Origin: Bulleidia sp. zg-1006
GTDB taxonomy: Bacteria; Bacillota_I; Bacilli_A; Erysipelotrichales; Erysipelotrichaceae
Length of the DNA stretch: 64,000 bases
Direction of reading: 5' to 3'
NCBI RefSeq assembly: GCF_016812035.1
Contig: NZ_CP069178.1
Span: 62,001-126,000, forward strand
Shown here: positions 63,015 through 64,000 of the stretch, piece after piece
Layout: each line of letters begins with the position of its first letter
How positions within the stretch are numbered: position 1 is the stretch's first letter
Notes under the pieces: generated by a model
The model's database searches: none
What the model was told of the DNA's origin: nothing
Seen by the model: only the letters and a program-made list of their open reading frames with translations
Program-made: the position numbers and the translations under genes

Positions 63015-63320
63015 ATGAGAAAGTATGAAGTAATGTACATCATCAAGGAATCTGTTGAAACAGAAAAACGTGGTGAATTAGTGAGCCAAATCGCTGGATT
63101 CTTAACCGGCAATGGTGCTGTTATCACAAAGACAGATGAATGGGGAATGAGAGACTTTGCCTATGAAATTGATGATATGAAGAAGGGTTATTACGTTGTA
63201 TTAAAGTTTGAAGCTGACAATACAGCAGTCAAAGAATTTGACCGTTTAATGAGTATCAATGTGAATGTAGTTCGTTTCATGATTACTCGTGATGAAGCGG
63301 CTGAAGCGGAGGCTAAGTAA
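63015..63320 (+). CDS. rpsF: 30S ribosomal protein S6
   Basis: 101 residues. KYEVMYIIKESVETEKRGEL, then EWGMRDFAYEIDDMKKGYYVV and VVRFMITRDE at the end are typical S6. AAGGAGG sets ATG 63015; the open frame extends 13 codons upstream. S6 binds 16S rRNA with S18. First gene of the rpsF-ssb-rpsR operon. The ssb ATG shares one base with its stop. Confidence 0.97.
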   Translation: MRKYEVMYIIKESVETEKRGELVSQIAGFLTGNGAVITKTDEWGMRDFAYEIDDMKKGYYVVLKFEADNTAVKEFDRLMSINVNVVRFMITRDEAAEAEAK

Positions 63321-63793
63321 TGATTAATCGTGTTGTGCTTGTCGGTCGTTTGACCAAAGATGTTGAAGTCCGTAAGACACAAAGCGGTATTTCTTCGGCT
63401 CGATTTACGGTTGCTTGTGATCGTCGAGTTAGTAGAGATGCGAATCCTAACCAACCAACAGCTGATTTCATCGGTTGTGTAGCTTGGCGTCAGTCTGCTG
63501 ATTTCTTGGGGCAATACGCTCATAAAGGGAATGTAGTAGCAGTAGATGGTCATATCCAAACGGGTAGTTATGAACGTGATGGACAAAGAATTTATACAAC
63601 GGATGTAGTTGTGGATTCGGTTCGTTTGATTCGTGAACAACGTGCAGAAACCGGTTCTTATAATTCGGATACTATGAATTATAATCAACCATCTAATAAT
63701 TCTGCTAATCCTGAACCAAGTAATCAAGGGTTTGGTGATGATGATTTCGGTAATGGTGGATTTGATTTATCCACAGATGATTTACCATTTTAG
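63320..63793 (+). CDS. ssb: Single-stranded DNA-binding protein
   Basis: 157 residues. OB fold [47 protein letters not shown] Asn/Ser/Gly-rich linker follows (about 112-145), then the acidic tip DLSTDDLPF that docks replication and repair proteins. It is the main chromosomal SSB, placed between rpsF and rpsR as usual in Firmicutes. ATG overlaps the rpsF stop (TAATG). Confidence 0.97.
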   Translation: MINRVVLVGRLTKDVEVRKTQSGISSARFTVACDRRVSRDANPNQPTADFIGCVAWRQSADFLGQYAHKGNVVAVDGHIQTGSYERDGQRIYTTDVVVDSVRLIREQRAETGSYNSDTMNYNQPSNNSANPEPSNQGFGDDDFGNGGFDLSTDDLPF

Positions 63794-63807
63794 AAAAGGA
63801 GACCAAC

Positions 63808-64000
63808 ATGGCTTTTAGAAAACAAAGAATGGGTCGTCGTAAGGTTTGTTACTTCACAAAAAACAACATCAAGTTTATTGACTACAAAGATGTTGAATTA
63901 TTAAAGAAGTTTATTAGCCCTAATGCTAAGATTACACCGCGTCGTGTAACCGGTACTCGTGCTAAATACCAAAGACCGTTGGCTATCGCAATTAAGCGCG
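63808..64000 (+). CDS. rpsR: 30S ribosomal protein S18 (cut by window end)
   Basis: First 64 codons: [31 protein letters not shown], then [20 protein letters not shown]. Only about a dozen residues are missing. AAAGGAG precedes the ATG. S18 pairs with S6 on the platform of the 30S subunit and is acetylated by RimI, whose gene is at 23361. Confidence 0.96.
   Translation, partial: MAFRKQRMGRRKVCYFTKNNIKFIDYKDVELLKKFISPNAKITPRRVTGTRAKYQRPLAIAIKR

Overview
The window looks like a chromosomal segment of a low-GC Gram-positive bacterium. I infer the Erysipelotrichales or a close relative (Erysipelotrichaceae), but no species can be fixed from reading alone. Evidence: Gram-positive gene order (rplKA - rplJL - ybxB-like methyltransferase - rpoBC; tsaE-tsaB-rimI-tsaD; rpsF-ssb-rpsR), a long pyrophosphate-type phosphofructokinase, Rex, FtsEX, a FemX-type branching enzyme, AGGAGG-type ribosome binding sites and many intrinsic terminators.

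Layout. 1-1480: a small membrane protein and a leftward PadR/DUF2812 pair. 1531-16542: the ribosomal protein/RNA polymerase supercluster. It has candidate regulatory leaders before rplK, rplJ and rpoB and two insertions: a zinc-ribbon membrane protein, and a four-gene ABC transporter placed between ybxB and rpoB. 16546-17273: insertion-sequence debris. 17274-22275: a complete rrn operon (16S-23S-5S, no spacer tRNA). 22322-30546: housekeeping genes (t6A synthesis, rimI, rex, asnS, an ABC-F protein, pfp). 30547-35471: a decaying accessory island. It holds a broken Fic gene, a two-copy direct repeat with differently damaged genes, a broken CbrC-family gene, two intact genes of foreign-looking codon use (possible orphan immunity proteins), and remnants of a serine recombinase and an IS30 element. 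35474-42640: pyridoxal kinase, a two-part chromate-type transporter, and an AraC regulator divergent from a beta-glucoside PTS and 6-phospho-beta-glucosidase. 42657-51392: tRNA-His, a YgjP-type metalloprotein, a small leader ORF with terminator before an ankyrin protein and an EF-G-like GTPase, a short SSB, a TRIC-type channel, a DUF5060-type protein, a stand-alone FakA C-terminal-like domain and a cation/proton antiporter. 51393-52750: two small ORFs, tRNA-Leu(CAA) and an ISL3 remnant. 52750-64000: tcdA, ybaK, an M23 hydrolase, femX, a YitT protein, ftsEX, a C-terminal processing protease, uvrB and rpsF-ssb-rpsR (cut by the window end).

How the parts relate. Several genes serve translation: ribosomal proteins, rRNA, t6A synthesis with its follow-on enzyme TcdA, a Cys-tRNA(Pro) deacylase, asnS and two GTPase/ATPase translation factors. 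FtsEX, the coiled-coil M23 protein, FemX and the S41 protease form a cell-wall group within 7 kb.

Two patterns stand out. First, at least six genes have a good -10 box ending only 6-8 bases before the start codon and no ribosome binding site, which suggests leaderless mRNAs; a seventh, tsaE, is ambiguous. Second, several promoters are followed immediately by hairpin/terminator structures (rplJ, rpoB, the antiporter and the 33-codon ORF before the ankyrin gene), which suggests attenuation. I found no CRISPR array, prophage or complete mobile element.
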